A stretch of 6,192 nt of DNA from an uncultured Oscillospiraceae bacterium (GCA_902461995.1 CABQAA010000134.1:1-6192); one strand, 5' to 3'; positions 1 through 6,076 are shown, counted from the first letter of the stretch. Program-made: numbers and translations. Notes: generated from the letters alone by a model not told the origin.

Positions 1-200
1 CCCGCCAGTCCGATCCCAAGAGCGGCGCCTTTGTTTCCCCCGACTGCAGCGGGTATATCCCCTGCATCCAGCTTTGTGTCTGTTATGACCGGCTCGGGGA
101 CCGCGAAAAAGCCGCCGCCTATAACGAACGGGCGGAAAGCTACAAGCCGGGGGACGCCGCCTGCCGCTACAACCGTGCTTATTTTGAAAATGTACAATAG
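1..200 (+). CDS. C-terminal end of a TPR-containing protein, probably a family 2 glycosyltransferase (5' end outside window)
   Basis: Reading from base 3, 65 codons stay open and end at TAG 198-200. The peptide contains a stretch reading YIPCIQLCVCYDRLGDREKA, then AAAYNERAESYKP and CRYNRAYFENVQ. This is the tetratricopeptide pattern (small residue, Y..LGD...A..YNE.A...KP). It matches the tail I know from bacterial glycosyltransferases that carry TPR repeats after a GT-A catalytic domain, where the last repeat ends in a 'YN..YF' motif. The catalytic domain is not in the window, so the transferase assignment rests on that tail and is inference; a plain TPR protein is the alternative. GC content and codon use match the other GC-rich genes here. 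A second long frame over the same bases (ATG-less, continuing to 474) is Pro/Arg-rich and is judged a shadow. Transcription from this gene would run through the tandem repeat into the terminator at 477-526. Confidence 0.72.
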   Translation, partial: RQSDPKSGAFVSPDCSGYIPCIQLCVCYDRLGDREKAAAYNERAESYKPGDAACRYNRAYFENVQ

Positions 201-203
201 GCC

Positions 204-417
204 GGCCCCCAGCCGCTTCCGATTCCCGCGTCGTTTGGACCGGCCCCCGCTCATATCCTTCGGATATGGCCCCGCGCGTTTTGACGAAGACATGGCCCCC
301 ATCCACTTCCGATTCCCGCGTCGTTTGGGCCGGCCTCCGCTCATATCCTCCGGATATGGCCCCGCGTCTTTTGACGGTATCACGGCCCCCAGCCGCTTCC
401 GATTCCCACGTCGTTTG
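204..417. repeat. 90-bp tandem direct repeat, 2.4 copies, with internal hairpins
   Basis: Copies lie at 204-293 and 294-383, with a partial copy at 384-417. Each begins GGCCCCCA and continues with a core CTTCCGATTCCC, a CGTCGTTTG motif and CGCTCATATCC. By hand count copies 1 and 2 agree at about 78 of 90 positions, and the third keeps 33 of 34 bases of copy 1. Each full copy has a perfect 7-bp inverted repeat CATATCC/GGATATG with a 3-base loop (252-268 and 342-358); the loop differs (TTC, TCC) while the stem is kept. The array starts four bases after the upstream stop codon. The period is 30 codons, so several frames stay open, and one gives an Arg/Pro-rich peptide repeat. No start codon with a ribosome binding site is seen, so it is taken as non-coding. 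Confidence 0.85.
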
Positions 418-434
418 AAATCGCCCTTCGTTCG

Positions 435-457
435 AAAAAGGGGCGATCGTGTCGCCC
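435..457 (-). terminator. Candidate Rho-independent terminator, minus strand
   Basis: On the minus strand GGGCGA (457-452) pairs perfectly with TCGCCC (446-441) around a 5-base loop, followed by one C and then five T (439-435). It lies 134 bases downstream of the stop codon of the minus-strand gene at 591-1538 and would end that transcript before it enters the tandem repeat. The stem is short (6 bp, five of them G-C), so the call is moderate. The same GGGCGA segment can instead pair with TCGCCC at 421-426, giving a competing 7-bp hairpin (420-426 with 441-447). Confidence 0.5.
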
Positions 458-476
458 GAGGAGACCACAGGTAACT

Positions 477-526
477 GGAAGCGGCTGTCTCTCTTTTCAG
501 AGCGGCAGCCGCTTTCTTTGTTTTTT
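477..526 (+). terminator. Rho-independent terminator, plus strand, after the glycosyltransferase gene and repeat
   Basis: AAGCGGCTG (479-487) pairs with CAGCCGCTT (506-514), a perfect 9-bp stem. The 18-base loop can form a further small CTCT/AGAG pairing. A T-rich run follows through 526 (TTTCTTTGTTTTTT). No comparable T tract lies on the other side, so it works only for plus-strand transcripts. It lies 277 bases past the stop codon of the upstream gene, so that gene would have a long 3' untranslated region containing the tandem repeat. Confidence 0.78.
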
Positions 527-590
527 CGGAGATGGCACAGTCTGCTACAGCTTTTCTCTCTTTATCTGTCCTGCCCCGCTACTTTTGAAA

Positions 591-1538
591 TTAAAATTCT
601 AATTTAAAATACATTTTTCTATTGTGTTCTTTCTCGCTTTCTTTATTGAAAGATATATTTACACCTGTTTTTAAATTATTAAGCGCACTATCAATTTTAA
701 ATGCCGTACTCATAGACATTGTAGCAGCATTTGAACTACTTAATTCAATGGTATAAGTAGTAATTTCATCTCTGCTTAAATCAGAACATCGCATTTTTAT
801 CAAGTTGAGCACATTATTATCATTTGCAAACCAACACAAATCGGGCTGAACAGGTTTTCTTCCTGATGCGAATACTACTTCCGCAACTGATTTGCTCTTA
901 TTTTCGGTAGTATGTCGTTCTTCTTCACCAGTTGTAGCATTAGCTAACTTTGCATTTATTATAGCCGATTTAGTAGTGTTTTGGTTTTCAAATGATGTTT
1001 CTACCATTTCAACCCAATAATGTTTTGCACCTAACGAATATGCGATATGTTGAAGTTCTGCCAATCTAGATTCTTGCATATTTGAAAAATAACAATCAAT
1101 ACTTATAAATTTATTTCTATTATGTGGGTCAACATAATAGACCGAATCACAGATTGCCGCAGGAAGAAATCTTAGTCCGCTAAACCCGATTGCTTCATCA
1201 TATAAGTGCAAAACCTCTACACCTTTTTCATTACTTAACCAACCAATAGCCCCCTCGCAAACCTCAATATCTTTTCTAACGGCATCATCCACAATTCTAA
1301 TCAAATTCGGTAATTTGAAGTCTATTGCATGATAGTCATCAGGAAATAAGGGATGTAATTTTTGGATTAATGCTTCTAAATTTTTAGCTTGCTGAACTTC
1401 AGCCATAACTTGTGCCCTTTCGGCTAACATCTGTGCATTATCTTTAACAACTCCTGCAACGGCTTTACCTGCCGCACCCACTTTTGCTGCCGCCGCTTTA
1501 AACACTTCCACACCTTTTACAAAATCCACTTTTTTCAT
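591..1538 (-). CDS. Hypothetical protein, 315 aa, A+T-rich lone gene
   Basis: I do not recognise this protein and assign no function. The ATG at 1538 is supported by a perfect GAGGTGAT ribosome binding site six bases upstream. Residues 1-35 are Ala/Gly/Val/Lys-rich and run into a likely long helix or coiled coil to about 60 (DNAQMLAERAQVMAEVQQAK). No signal peptide or clear transmembrane helix follows. A mixed alpha/beta region spans about 65-180 (FPDDYHAIDFKLPNLIRIVD, CEGAIGWL, VEVLHLYDEAIGFSG, YYVDPHNRNKFISIDCYF). A polar, low-complexity segment at 183-220 (NQNTTK, TTGEEERHTTENKSK) looks like a flexible linker. The C-terminal 225-315 is Ser/Asn/Lys-rich with SSSNAATMSMSTAF and ends in an alternating beta-like MYFKLEF. 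Sampled lines of the gene are about 20-40% G+C against close to 60% in its neighbours, suggesting transfer. It is convergent with the upstream gene and divergent from the acetyltransferase. I found no convincing promoter for it. Confidence 0.85.
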   Translation of the reverse strand: MKKVDFVKGVEVFKAAAAKVGAAGKAVAGVVKDNAQMLAERAQVMAEVQQAKNLEALIQKLHPLFPDDYHAIDFKLPNLIRIVDDAVRKDIEVCEGAIGWLSNEKGVEVLHLYDEAIGFSGLRFLPAAICDSVYYVDPHNRNKFISIDCYFSNMQESRLAELQHIAYSLGAKHYWVEMVETSFENQNTTKSAIINAKLANATTGEEERHTTENKSKSVAEVVFASGRKPVQPDLCWFANDNNVLNLIKMRCSDLSRDEITTYTIELSSSNAATMSMSTAFKIDSALNNLKTGVNISFNKESEKEHNRKMYFKLEF

Positions 1539-1544
1539 TTCCTT

Positions 1545-1552
1545 ATCACCTC
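1545..1552 (-). promoter_or_regulatory. Ribosome binding site of the 315-aa hypothetical gene
   Basis: On the minus strand the bases read GAGGTGAT, fully complementary to the 3' end of 16S rRNA, six bases before the ATG at 1538. This fixes the start codon and argues that this A+T-rich gene is really translated. Confidence 0.8.
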
Positions 1553-1616
1553 AAATTTATTAAATCCCAAAAAATGAAGTCATATTTCCTCTTGTAAGCA
1601 AAAAAATCCGTCTTTT

Positions 1617-1646
1617 TTGTAAGCGGCGGTATCCAGACTGTATAAC
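1617..1646 (+). promoter_or_regulatory. Candidate sigma-70-type promoter of the acetyltransferase-hydrolase-carrier unit
   Basis: TTGTAA (1617-1622) and TATAAC (1641-1646) are separated by 18 bases, each close to the -35 and -10 consensus. Transcription would begin near 1653, leaving a leader of about 55 bases before the ATG at 1709. The -35 box is part of an 8-base direct repeat TTGTAAGC (1592-1599 and 1617-1624, spaced 25 bp). Between the repeats is an A-run/T-run inverted repeat (CAAAAAA 1599-1605, TTTTTTG 1613-1619). These could form an operator, but nothing shows which regulator would bind. Confidence 0.55.
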
Positions 1647-1708
1647 GGCAGCGCTCTCCGCGCATACTTTTGCATGAAACAATCTCTCCTGGTAAAGATG
1701 GGTGGAAC

Positions 1709-2173
1709 ATGCTGAGGATCGTAGAAAACTCTCTGACGGCGGAAACATATGGCCGTTTGAGGGACAAAGTACGGTTCCGTCCTTATTCGCCGGACGATGC
1801 CGCTGCCGCTCTGCGGAACAGTCTTTTCACAACCGAAGTGCGGGAAGATACCGAGACGCTGGGAATCGCCCGCGTCGTTGGGGACGGCCGCATCGTCTTT
1901 TTCATCAAGGACGTGGTGGTCGACCCCGCCTGTCAGGGACGGGGGATCGGCCACATGCTTCTGGATTCCCTCCTGCGGTATATCAACGGCGCGGGCTGCA
2001 AGGGCGCGTATGTCGGACTGATGGCAACTCCCGGGACCGAGGGATTCTACCAAAAATACGGCTTTATACAGCGTCCGGCTCCGGGACTCGGCCACGGCAT
2101 GGTGCAGTTTACCCCCGTGCCGCTGTCCGAACCGGCCGCCGCCCTATCCGGCCGGACAAGCCATAATACCTAA
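1709..2173 (+). CDS. GNAT family N-acetyltransferase
   Basis: The product is a 154-residue cytoplasmic enzyme expected to transfer an acetyl group from acetyl-CoA to an amine; its acceptor cannot be told from sequence. Residues 1-20 (MLRIVENSLTAETYGRLRDK) and the phrase LGIARVVGDGRIVFFIKDV match a well-populated bacterial GNAT subfamily. Motif A is VVVDPACQGRGIGHML, with the CoA pyrophosphate-binding QGRGIG at 76-81. Motif B is YVGLMATPGTEGFYQKYGF, with the usual Tyr at 114. The tail after 132 (TPVPLSEPAAALSGRTSHNT) is longer and more Ala/Pro-rich than typical. The frame is open back to a TTG at 1670, but that codon has no ribosome binding site and the family normally starts at the equivalent of the ATG at 1709. 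GGGTGG just upstream of this ATG is a weak, close binding site. It is the first gene of the likely operon, 33 bases before the hydrolase. Confidence 0.85.
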   Translation: MLRIVENSLTAETYGRLRDKVRFRPYSPDDAAAALRNSLFTTEVREDTETLGIARVVGDGRIVFFIKDVVVDPACQGRGIGHMLLDSLLRYINGAGCKGAYVGLMATPGTEGFYQKYGFIQRPAPGLGHGMVQFTPVPLSEPAAALSGRTSHNT

Positions 2174-2206
2174 CCATCCTACAAAACTGCAAAAGGAGGA
2201 AGTCCT

Positions 2207-3127
2207 ATGAATAAACGCCCCATCATCATCGATACCGATCCCGGAATCGACGACGCCGTTGCCATCGCCATCGCCCTGTTCAGCGATGAACTCGATGTCC
2301 GTCTCCTCACCACGGTTGCGGGGAACGTGTCGCTCGACAAAGTGACCTACAACACCCTGCGGCTGCTCAAGTTTTACGGCAAGGAGGTTCCGGTAGCCAA
2401 AGGCGCCGACGCCCCGCTGATCCAGCCGTTCCTTGACGCGAGCAACGTCCATGGCGTCAGCGGGATGGAAGGCTTCGACTTCGATGAACCGGACGATCAC
2501 CTGCTGCTGAAGGAAAATGCCGTGGAAGCGATGCGGAGGGTGATTATGGAAAGCGATCAGCCCATCACCCTCGTGCCCATCGCCCCCCTGACCAACATCG
2601 CCCTGCTGTTAAAAACGTTTCCGGAGGTTAAGGGCCATATCCGGGAAATCGTCATGATGGGCGGCTCGGCCTCCCGCGGAAACAAGGGCGTCATGTCGGA
2701 ATTCAATGTCGCCACCGACCCGGAAGCGGCCAAGATCGTGTTCGATTCCGGACTCCCCCTCGTCATGGCGGGGCTGGACGTGGGCTGGAAAGCGCTCGTT
2801 CTGCCCGAAGACAGCGCCCGGCTGCCGGGCCTCGGGGAGGTAGGGCGGATGGCCTACTGCCTGTTCCAGAAATACCGGGGCGGCAGCATGAAAACCGGGC
2901 TGAAAATGTACGACAGCTGCGCCATCGCCTATCTGCTCGAGCCGTCCATGTACCAGATGGAAGAGGCCACTGTGGATATCGAACTTGCCGGCAGCATGAC
3001 CGCCGGCTGCACCGTCGTCGATCTCAAGGGATATCTCGACCGACCACACAACGCGAAAGTCTGCATGGACATTGACCAGGACCGTTTCCGCGCCTGGTTC
3101 TTGGAAAAAATCGCAACCTGCATCTAA
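2207..3127 (+). CDS. rihC: Ribonucleoside hydrolase, RihC-type (IunH family)
   Basis: This 306-residue protein belongs to the Ca2+-dependent nucleoside hydrolases, which split the N-glycosidic bond of purine and pyrimidine ribonucleosides into free base and ribose in the cytoplasm. It aligns by eye along its length with E. coli RihC (about 304 aa). The Asp cluster IIIDTDPGIDDAVAIAIALF lies at 6-25; D11 and D16 correspond to Ca2+ ligands. Other landmarks are the VHGVSGM loop (81-87), PLTNIALLL (127-135), EIVMMGGSASRGN (147-159) and SEFNVATDPEAA (164-175, N167 in the nucleoside pocket). D236 corresponds to the last Ca2+ ligand. Residue 235, just before it, is Tyr (KMYDSCAIAYL), while RihC and the Crithidia enzyme have His; this may alter substrate preference. 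An AAGGAGG-type site (2194-2199) sits seven bases before the ATG. The carrier gene follows after 42 bases, so the two are probably co-transcribed. Confidence 0.93.
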   Translation: MNKRPIIIDTDPGIDDAVAIAIALFSDELDVRLLTTVAGNVSLDKVTYNTLRLLKFYGKEVPVAKGADAPLIQPFLDASNVHGVSGMEGFDFDEPDDHLLLKENAVEAMRRVIMESDQPITLVPIAPLTNIALLLKTFPEVKGHIREIVMMGGSASRGNKGVMSEFNVATDPEAAKIVFDSGLPLVMAGLDVGWKALVLPEDSARLPGLGEVGRMAYCLFQKYRGGSMKTGLKMYDSCAIAYLLEPSMYQMEEATVDIELAGSMTAGCTVVDLKGYLDRPHNAKVCMDIDQDRFRAWFLEKIATCI

Positions 3128-3140
3128 CCCCCGGAGGGGG
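3128..3140 (+). other. Intercistronic GC hairpin between hydrolase and carrier genes
   Basis: CCCCC (3128-3132) and GGGGG (3136-3140) flank a GGA loop, starting directly after the TAA of the hydrolase gene. No T tract follows, so it should not stop transcription. It could slow decay or mark a processing site between the two messages. The carrier's own ribosome binding site AAGGAGG (3156-3162) is outside it and stays free. Confidence 0.45.
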
Positions 3141-3169
3141 ACCGTATAGAGTCTGAAGGAGGCAAATTC

Positions 3170-4609
3170 ATGTCCGCTGTTATCATGTACGGTTCGGCGA
3201 TTATTGCCGTTGCCGTCGTGATCTTTATGCTCATCAAGAAGATGGACATCAAGATCACCCTGTTCCTCATGGGCGTCCTGCTCATGTTCATCGGCATTGC
3301 CATGGGCAATGGCATCGGGATCAAAGACTTTGCGTCGACCGGCGCCGTCTGGCTCGATCCGCTCAAGGCCATTGCCGACCAGTTCAAAGACACCTTGCGT
3401 TCGGCCGGTTTCATCATTCTGATCCTGGGCGGCTACTCGGCGTATATGAGCCATATCGGTGCCAACGACGTCACGGTCAGCGTCCTGACCAAGCCGATCC
3501 GGCATATCAAGTCCGCCTATATCCTGGTGCCGGTGGTCTTCCTGCTCGGCAATCTACTCTCCCTGGTCATTCCGAGCGCATCGAACCTCGCCATCATCCT
3601 GCTCGCGACCCTCTTCCCGGTTCTGGTGAAGTCGGGCATGAGCACCCTGACGGCCGCCGGCGTCATCGCCACCACCGCCACCGTCATGCCCACTCCGCTT
3701 GGCAGTGACAACGTCGCCATCGCGGAAGAACTGGCGAAGACGAGCGAGTTCGCGGGCCTGACCCCCACCGATTACGTGTTCCGCTTTCACGCAATGGTCT
3801 CCATCCCCACTCTCATCGTCATGGCCCTGATGCATTATTTCTGGCAGAAGTGGATGGACAAAAAGGCCAAAGCAAAGGGTGAACTCGGCTCCGCCGGGGA
3901 CGCGGATATCCAAGAGGCCAAGCACATCGAAGGCGGCGCGCTCTTCAAGACCGTCTATGCCATCCTGCCCCTGCTGCCCATCCTGCTGCTGATTGTGGTC
4001 TTTTTCATCGGTTCTTTCACCAATCTCAACGTGAACATCAGCGTGGAAGTCGCCGCGCTCTTCTCCTTTGTGGTGGCCATTGTATGCGAAATCATCCGCC
4101 ACCGTAAAGCCCGGGCCGCACTCGACGGCACTGAAGCCTTCTTTAAAGGCATGGGCGGCGCGATGCCCATCGTGGCCCTGCTGGTGGCGGCATCCGTATT
4201 CGTCACGGGTCTTAAGGCCATCGGCCTGATCCAGGCGCTTCAGGATGCGATGGTCGGCATTCAGGGCGGCGGCCTCGGCTTTGTCCTGCCCCTGATCCTG
4301 GTCGTCTTAACTGCGCTGATCGTTCTGCTCAGCGGCAGCGGCACCGCTCTGTTCTTCGCCATGGTGCCTCTGATGGTCCCGCTGGCTGCGGCGGCAGGCA
4401 TCAACGTCCTGGCCATCAGCATCCCGATGGGCCTCGCGGGCAACCTCCTGCGGGCGGTCTCCCCGGTCGCGGCCGTCACGGTCATCGTGGCCGGATCGGT
4501 CAAGCGAAGCCCCATCGAAGTGGTTAAGCGCACCTCGGTGCCTATGATCGTCGGCACCGTCTTCATGTTCGTTCTCTCCATGATCGTCTTCCTGCCCATG
4601 GGCGCATAA
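3170..4609 (+). CDS. dcuC: DcuC-family anaerobic C4-dicarboxylate (or related) carrier
   Basis: The product is a 479-residue polytopic inner-membrane protein of the DcuC family, whose E. coli member (461 aa) exports succinate during anaerobic growth. About a dozen hydrophobic segments are visible, for example 7-22, 30-46, 79-93, 117-135, 138-153, 208-224, 262-282, 293-308, 331-348, 369-389, 394-410 and 457-475. The central loop around 226-258 is charged (KWMDKKAKAKGE). Signature stretches shared with E. coli DcuC are AYMSHIGAND (91-100), LLATLFPV (144-151), RHAMV-like membrane re-entry near 205, VLLSGSGTALFFA (385-397), NLLRAVSPVAAV (425-436) and SPIEVVKRTSVPMIVG (447-462). The start is fixed by AAGGAGG seven bases upstream. 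Family membership is firm, but the substrate is not: placement directly behind a nucleoside hydrolase leaves open a nucleoside-related cargo. A strong terminator follows 10 bases after the stop. Confidence 0.88.
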   Translation: MSAVIMYGSAIIAVAVVIFMLIKKMDIKITLFLMGVLLMFIGIAMGNGIGIKDFASTGAVWLDPLKAIADQFKDTLRSAGFIILILGGYSAYMSHIGANDVTVSVLTKPIRHIKSAYILVPVVFLLGNLLSLVIPSASNLAIILLATLFPVLVKSGMSTLTAAGVIATTATVMPTPLGSDNVAIAEELAKTSEFAGLTPTDYVFRFHAMVSIPTLIVMALMHYFWQKWMDKKAKAKGELGSAGDADIQEAKHIEGGALFKTVYAILPLLPILLLIVVFFIGSFTNLNVNISVEVAALFSFVVAIVCEIIRHRKARAALDGTEAFFKGMGGAMPIVALLVAASVFVTGLKAIGLIQALQDAMVGIQGGGLGFVLPLILVVLTALIVLLSGSGTALFFAMVPLMVPLAAAAGINVLAISIPMGLAGNLLRAVSPVAAVTVIVAGSVKRSPIEVVKRTSVPMIVGTVFMFVLSMIVFLPMGA

Positions 4610-4619
4610 AACCGTCTCA

Positions 4620-4652
4620 GAAGCCCCCGGATTACGTCCGGGGGCTTCTTTT
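4620..4652 (+). terminator. Strong Rho-independent terminator after the carrier gene
   Basis: GAAGCCCCCGG (4620-4630) pairs perfectly with CCGGGGGCTTC (4638-4648) over 11 bp with a 7-base loop, followed by TTTT (4649-4652). It begins 10 bases past the carrier stop codon and closes the acetyltransferase-hydrolase-carrier unit. A preceding GA-rich arm gives a weaker signal on the minus strand too, though no minus-strand gene needs it. Confidence 0.92.
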
Positions 4653-4662
4653 CGGCAGTGGC

Positions 4663-4691
4663 TGGAAATGCGCATGGCCATATGGTACAAT
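4663..4691 (+). promoter_or_regulatory. Extended -10 promoter of the membrane lipase gene
   Basis: TACAAT (4686-4691) is preceded by TG and one base (TGG, 4683-4685), the extended -10 pattern. A weak -35 TGGAAA (4663-4668, four of six consensus bases) is placed 17 bases upstream. Transcription would begin near 4698, about 30 bases before the ATG at 4727. It lies just beyond the terminator at 4620-4652, which supports separate transcription of the lipase gene. Confidence 0.7.
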
Positions 4692-4726
4692 ATACCTATC
4701 CTATGGTGTGCGGGAGGAGATTCTGA

Positions 4727-6076
4727 ATGCGAACATGCGGGCGGTGGCTGTCGAGACTGTTTAAAATCCTGACGATTCTGGGGCTTTGTACCTTGCCGGT
4801 CTGGTGCGCTCGATACGACTGGCCCTGGCCGCTCACTCTGGCGGCGGCACTGGTGCTGTCGGCGCTGTACCTTCTGCTGCATATCCTTCCGCGAAGGGAA
4901 AAGGGTGTGCCAGTCCGTCTGAACATACTCATCGGCGGCTATGAGCTGGTGCTCTGCTCCGCCCTCTCGTTTGCCGCCGCGTGCGGCTTCTTTGTGTGGC
5001 TGTGTCTGCGGCCGCATGAGGACCTGACGATTCTCCGTCTGGTCATGACGGGTCTTCTCACCCTGGTGCTGCATTTTTTACTGCTCGCCAATGGCTTCAT
5101 CCGGATCATCGCCACTTCGGAACAGATCGGGATTCTCTGGAGGGTGTTGTTTTTTCTGGGATGGTGGATTCCCTTTCTCAATCTCATCCCGTTTTGGAAA
5201 ATCTGCCGGATCGTTCTCCGGGAATTCCGTTTTGAAATGGCCAAACTCGAAACCTATTTTCAGGAGAAGGAAAATGAAATCTGCAAAACCCGCTATCCCA
5301 TTCTGATGGTCCACGGCATCTTTTTCCGGGATTGGCAGATTTTCAATTACTGGGGGCGGGTACCGCGGGAGCTGCAGCGAAACGGCGCCGCCGTGTTTTA
5401 TGGCCGGCAGCAGTCAGCTGCAGCCGTATCGGTCAGCGCGGCGGAACTCAAAGAGCAGATTGAGCACATTCTGGCCAATACCCACAGTGAGAAGCTGCAT
5501 ATCATCGCCCACTCCAAAGGGGGACTCGACGCCCGCTACGCCATCGGAAAACTCGGTCTGGGCGGCCGTGTCGCCTCCCTGACCACCATCAACACCCCCC
5601 ACCACGGCTGCCGGTTCGTAGACCGACTGCTGCAAACTCTCCCGGATGGCCTCATCCGGGCGGTCGCAAAAAAATACAACGCCGTCTTCCGCAAGTTCGG
5701 GGATCCGGATCCCGATTTTTTGAGCGGTATCCGTGACCTGACGGCCGAAAGCTGTGCGCGCTTCAACCAGACGGTGCCCGATGCAGAAGGCGTTTTCTAT
5801 CAGAGCGTGACTTCCCGCATGGAAAAGGGCGGCAGCGCTCCGTTCCCGCTCAACGTCGGCTATCACCTCATCCGTCCTTTGGAGGGAGACAACGACGGGC
5901 TGGTCAGCGTCGAATCGGCCAAGTGGGGGCATTTCCGGGGCCTTCTCTCCCCGCAGAAAAGCCGGGGAATTTCCCATGGGGATATGATCGACCTCACCAG
6001 AAAAAACATTCCAGGTTTCGATGTTGCCCGCCTTTATGTCGACATTGTGCGGGAGCTGAAAGAGAAAGGCCTATGA
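4727..6076 (+). CDS. Membrane-anchored lipase-like alpha/beta-hydrolase
   Basis: The 449-residue product has an N-terminal membrane part and a C-terminal hydrolase domain. Hydrophobic segments at about 9-27, 35-54, 68-94, 103-128 and 135-156 suggest five transmembrane helices; a basic/acidic helical linker follows (161-188). The hydrolase domain starts with YPILMVHGIFF (190-200), whose His-Gly at 196-197 is the oxyanion-hole motif of triacylglycerol lipases. The nucleophile elbow is IIAHSKGGLDARYAI (259-273) with Ser263; the first Gly of G-x-S-x-G is Ala, as in Bacillus LipA. TTINTPHHG (286-294) is the usual strand after the elbow. D390 in EGDNDGLVSVESA and H417 in ISHGDMIDL complete a likely triad. 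It probably cleaves acyl esters at the membrane; the substrate and the side of the membrane are not decided by the sequence. GGAGGAG (4713-4719) lies seven bases before the ATG. It appears monocistronic. Confidence 0.85.
   Translation: MRTCGRWLSRLFKILTILGLCTLPVWCARYDWPWPLTLAAALVLSALYLLLHILPRREKGVPVRLNILIGGYELVLCSALSFAAACGFFVWLCLRPHEDLTILRLVMTGLLTLVLHFLLLANGFIRIIATSEQIGILWRVLFFLGWWIPFLNLIPFWKICRIVLREFRFEMAKLETYFQEKENEICKTRYPILMVHGIFFRDWQIFNYWGRVPRELQRNGAAVFYGRQQSAAAVSVSAAELKEQIEHILANTHSEKLHIIAHSKGGLDARYAIGKLGLGGRVASLTTINTPHHGCRFVDRLLQTLPDGLIRAVAKKYNAVFRKFGDPDPDFLSGIRDLTAESCARFNQTVPDAEGVFYQSVTSRMEKGGSAPFPLNVGYHLIRPLEGDNDGLVSVESAKWGHFRGLLSPQKSRGISHGDMIDLTRKNIPGFDVARLYVDIVRELKEKGL

Noticed and set aside
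204..417. CRISPR array
   Set aside because: The repeated sequence fills the entire 90-base unit, so there are no unique spacers, and there are only 2.4 copies with many scattered differences.
31..474. Open frame of 147 codons, Pro/Arg-rich with a 30-residue repeat
   Set aside because: Its first part is out of frame over the TPR gene tail and the rest is the GC-rich 90-bp repeat, which has no stops in more than one frame. No start with a ribosome binding site is present in the repeat part.
1539..1660. Promoter for the minus-strand 315-aa gene
   Set aside because: The region is A+T-rich and gives several partial -10-like matches, but none has an acceptable -35 at 16-18 bases, so no site could be chosen.
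1698..1708. T-box-like GGGTGGAAC
   Set aside because: It overlaps the region of the acetyltransferase start codon, lacks the following ACCGCG and has no leader stem or terminator, and the gene is not an aminoacyl-tRNA or amino acid gene.
1670..1708. TTG start for the acetyltransferase at 1670
   Set aside because: No ribosome binding site precedes it, and the extra 13 residues are not typical of the family, whose N-terminus fits the ATG at 1709.
2609..3505. Long minus-strand open frames opposite the hydrolase and carrier genes (also at 3554-4102, 4307-5074 and 5414-5977)
   Set aside because: These are antisense shadows of GC-rich coding sequence, full of His/Asp/Gly/Arg low-complexity text, and they cross gene boundaries and terminators.
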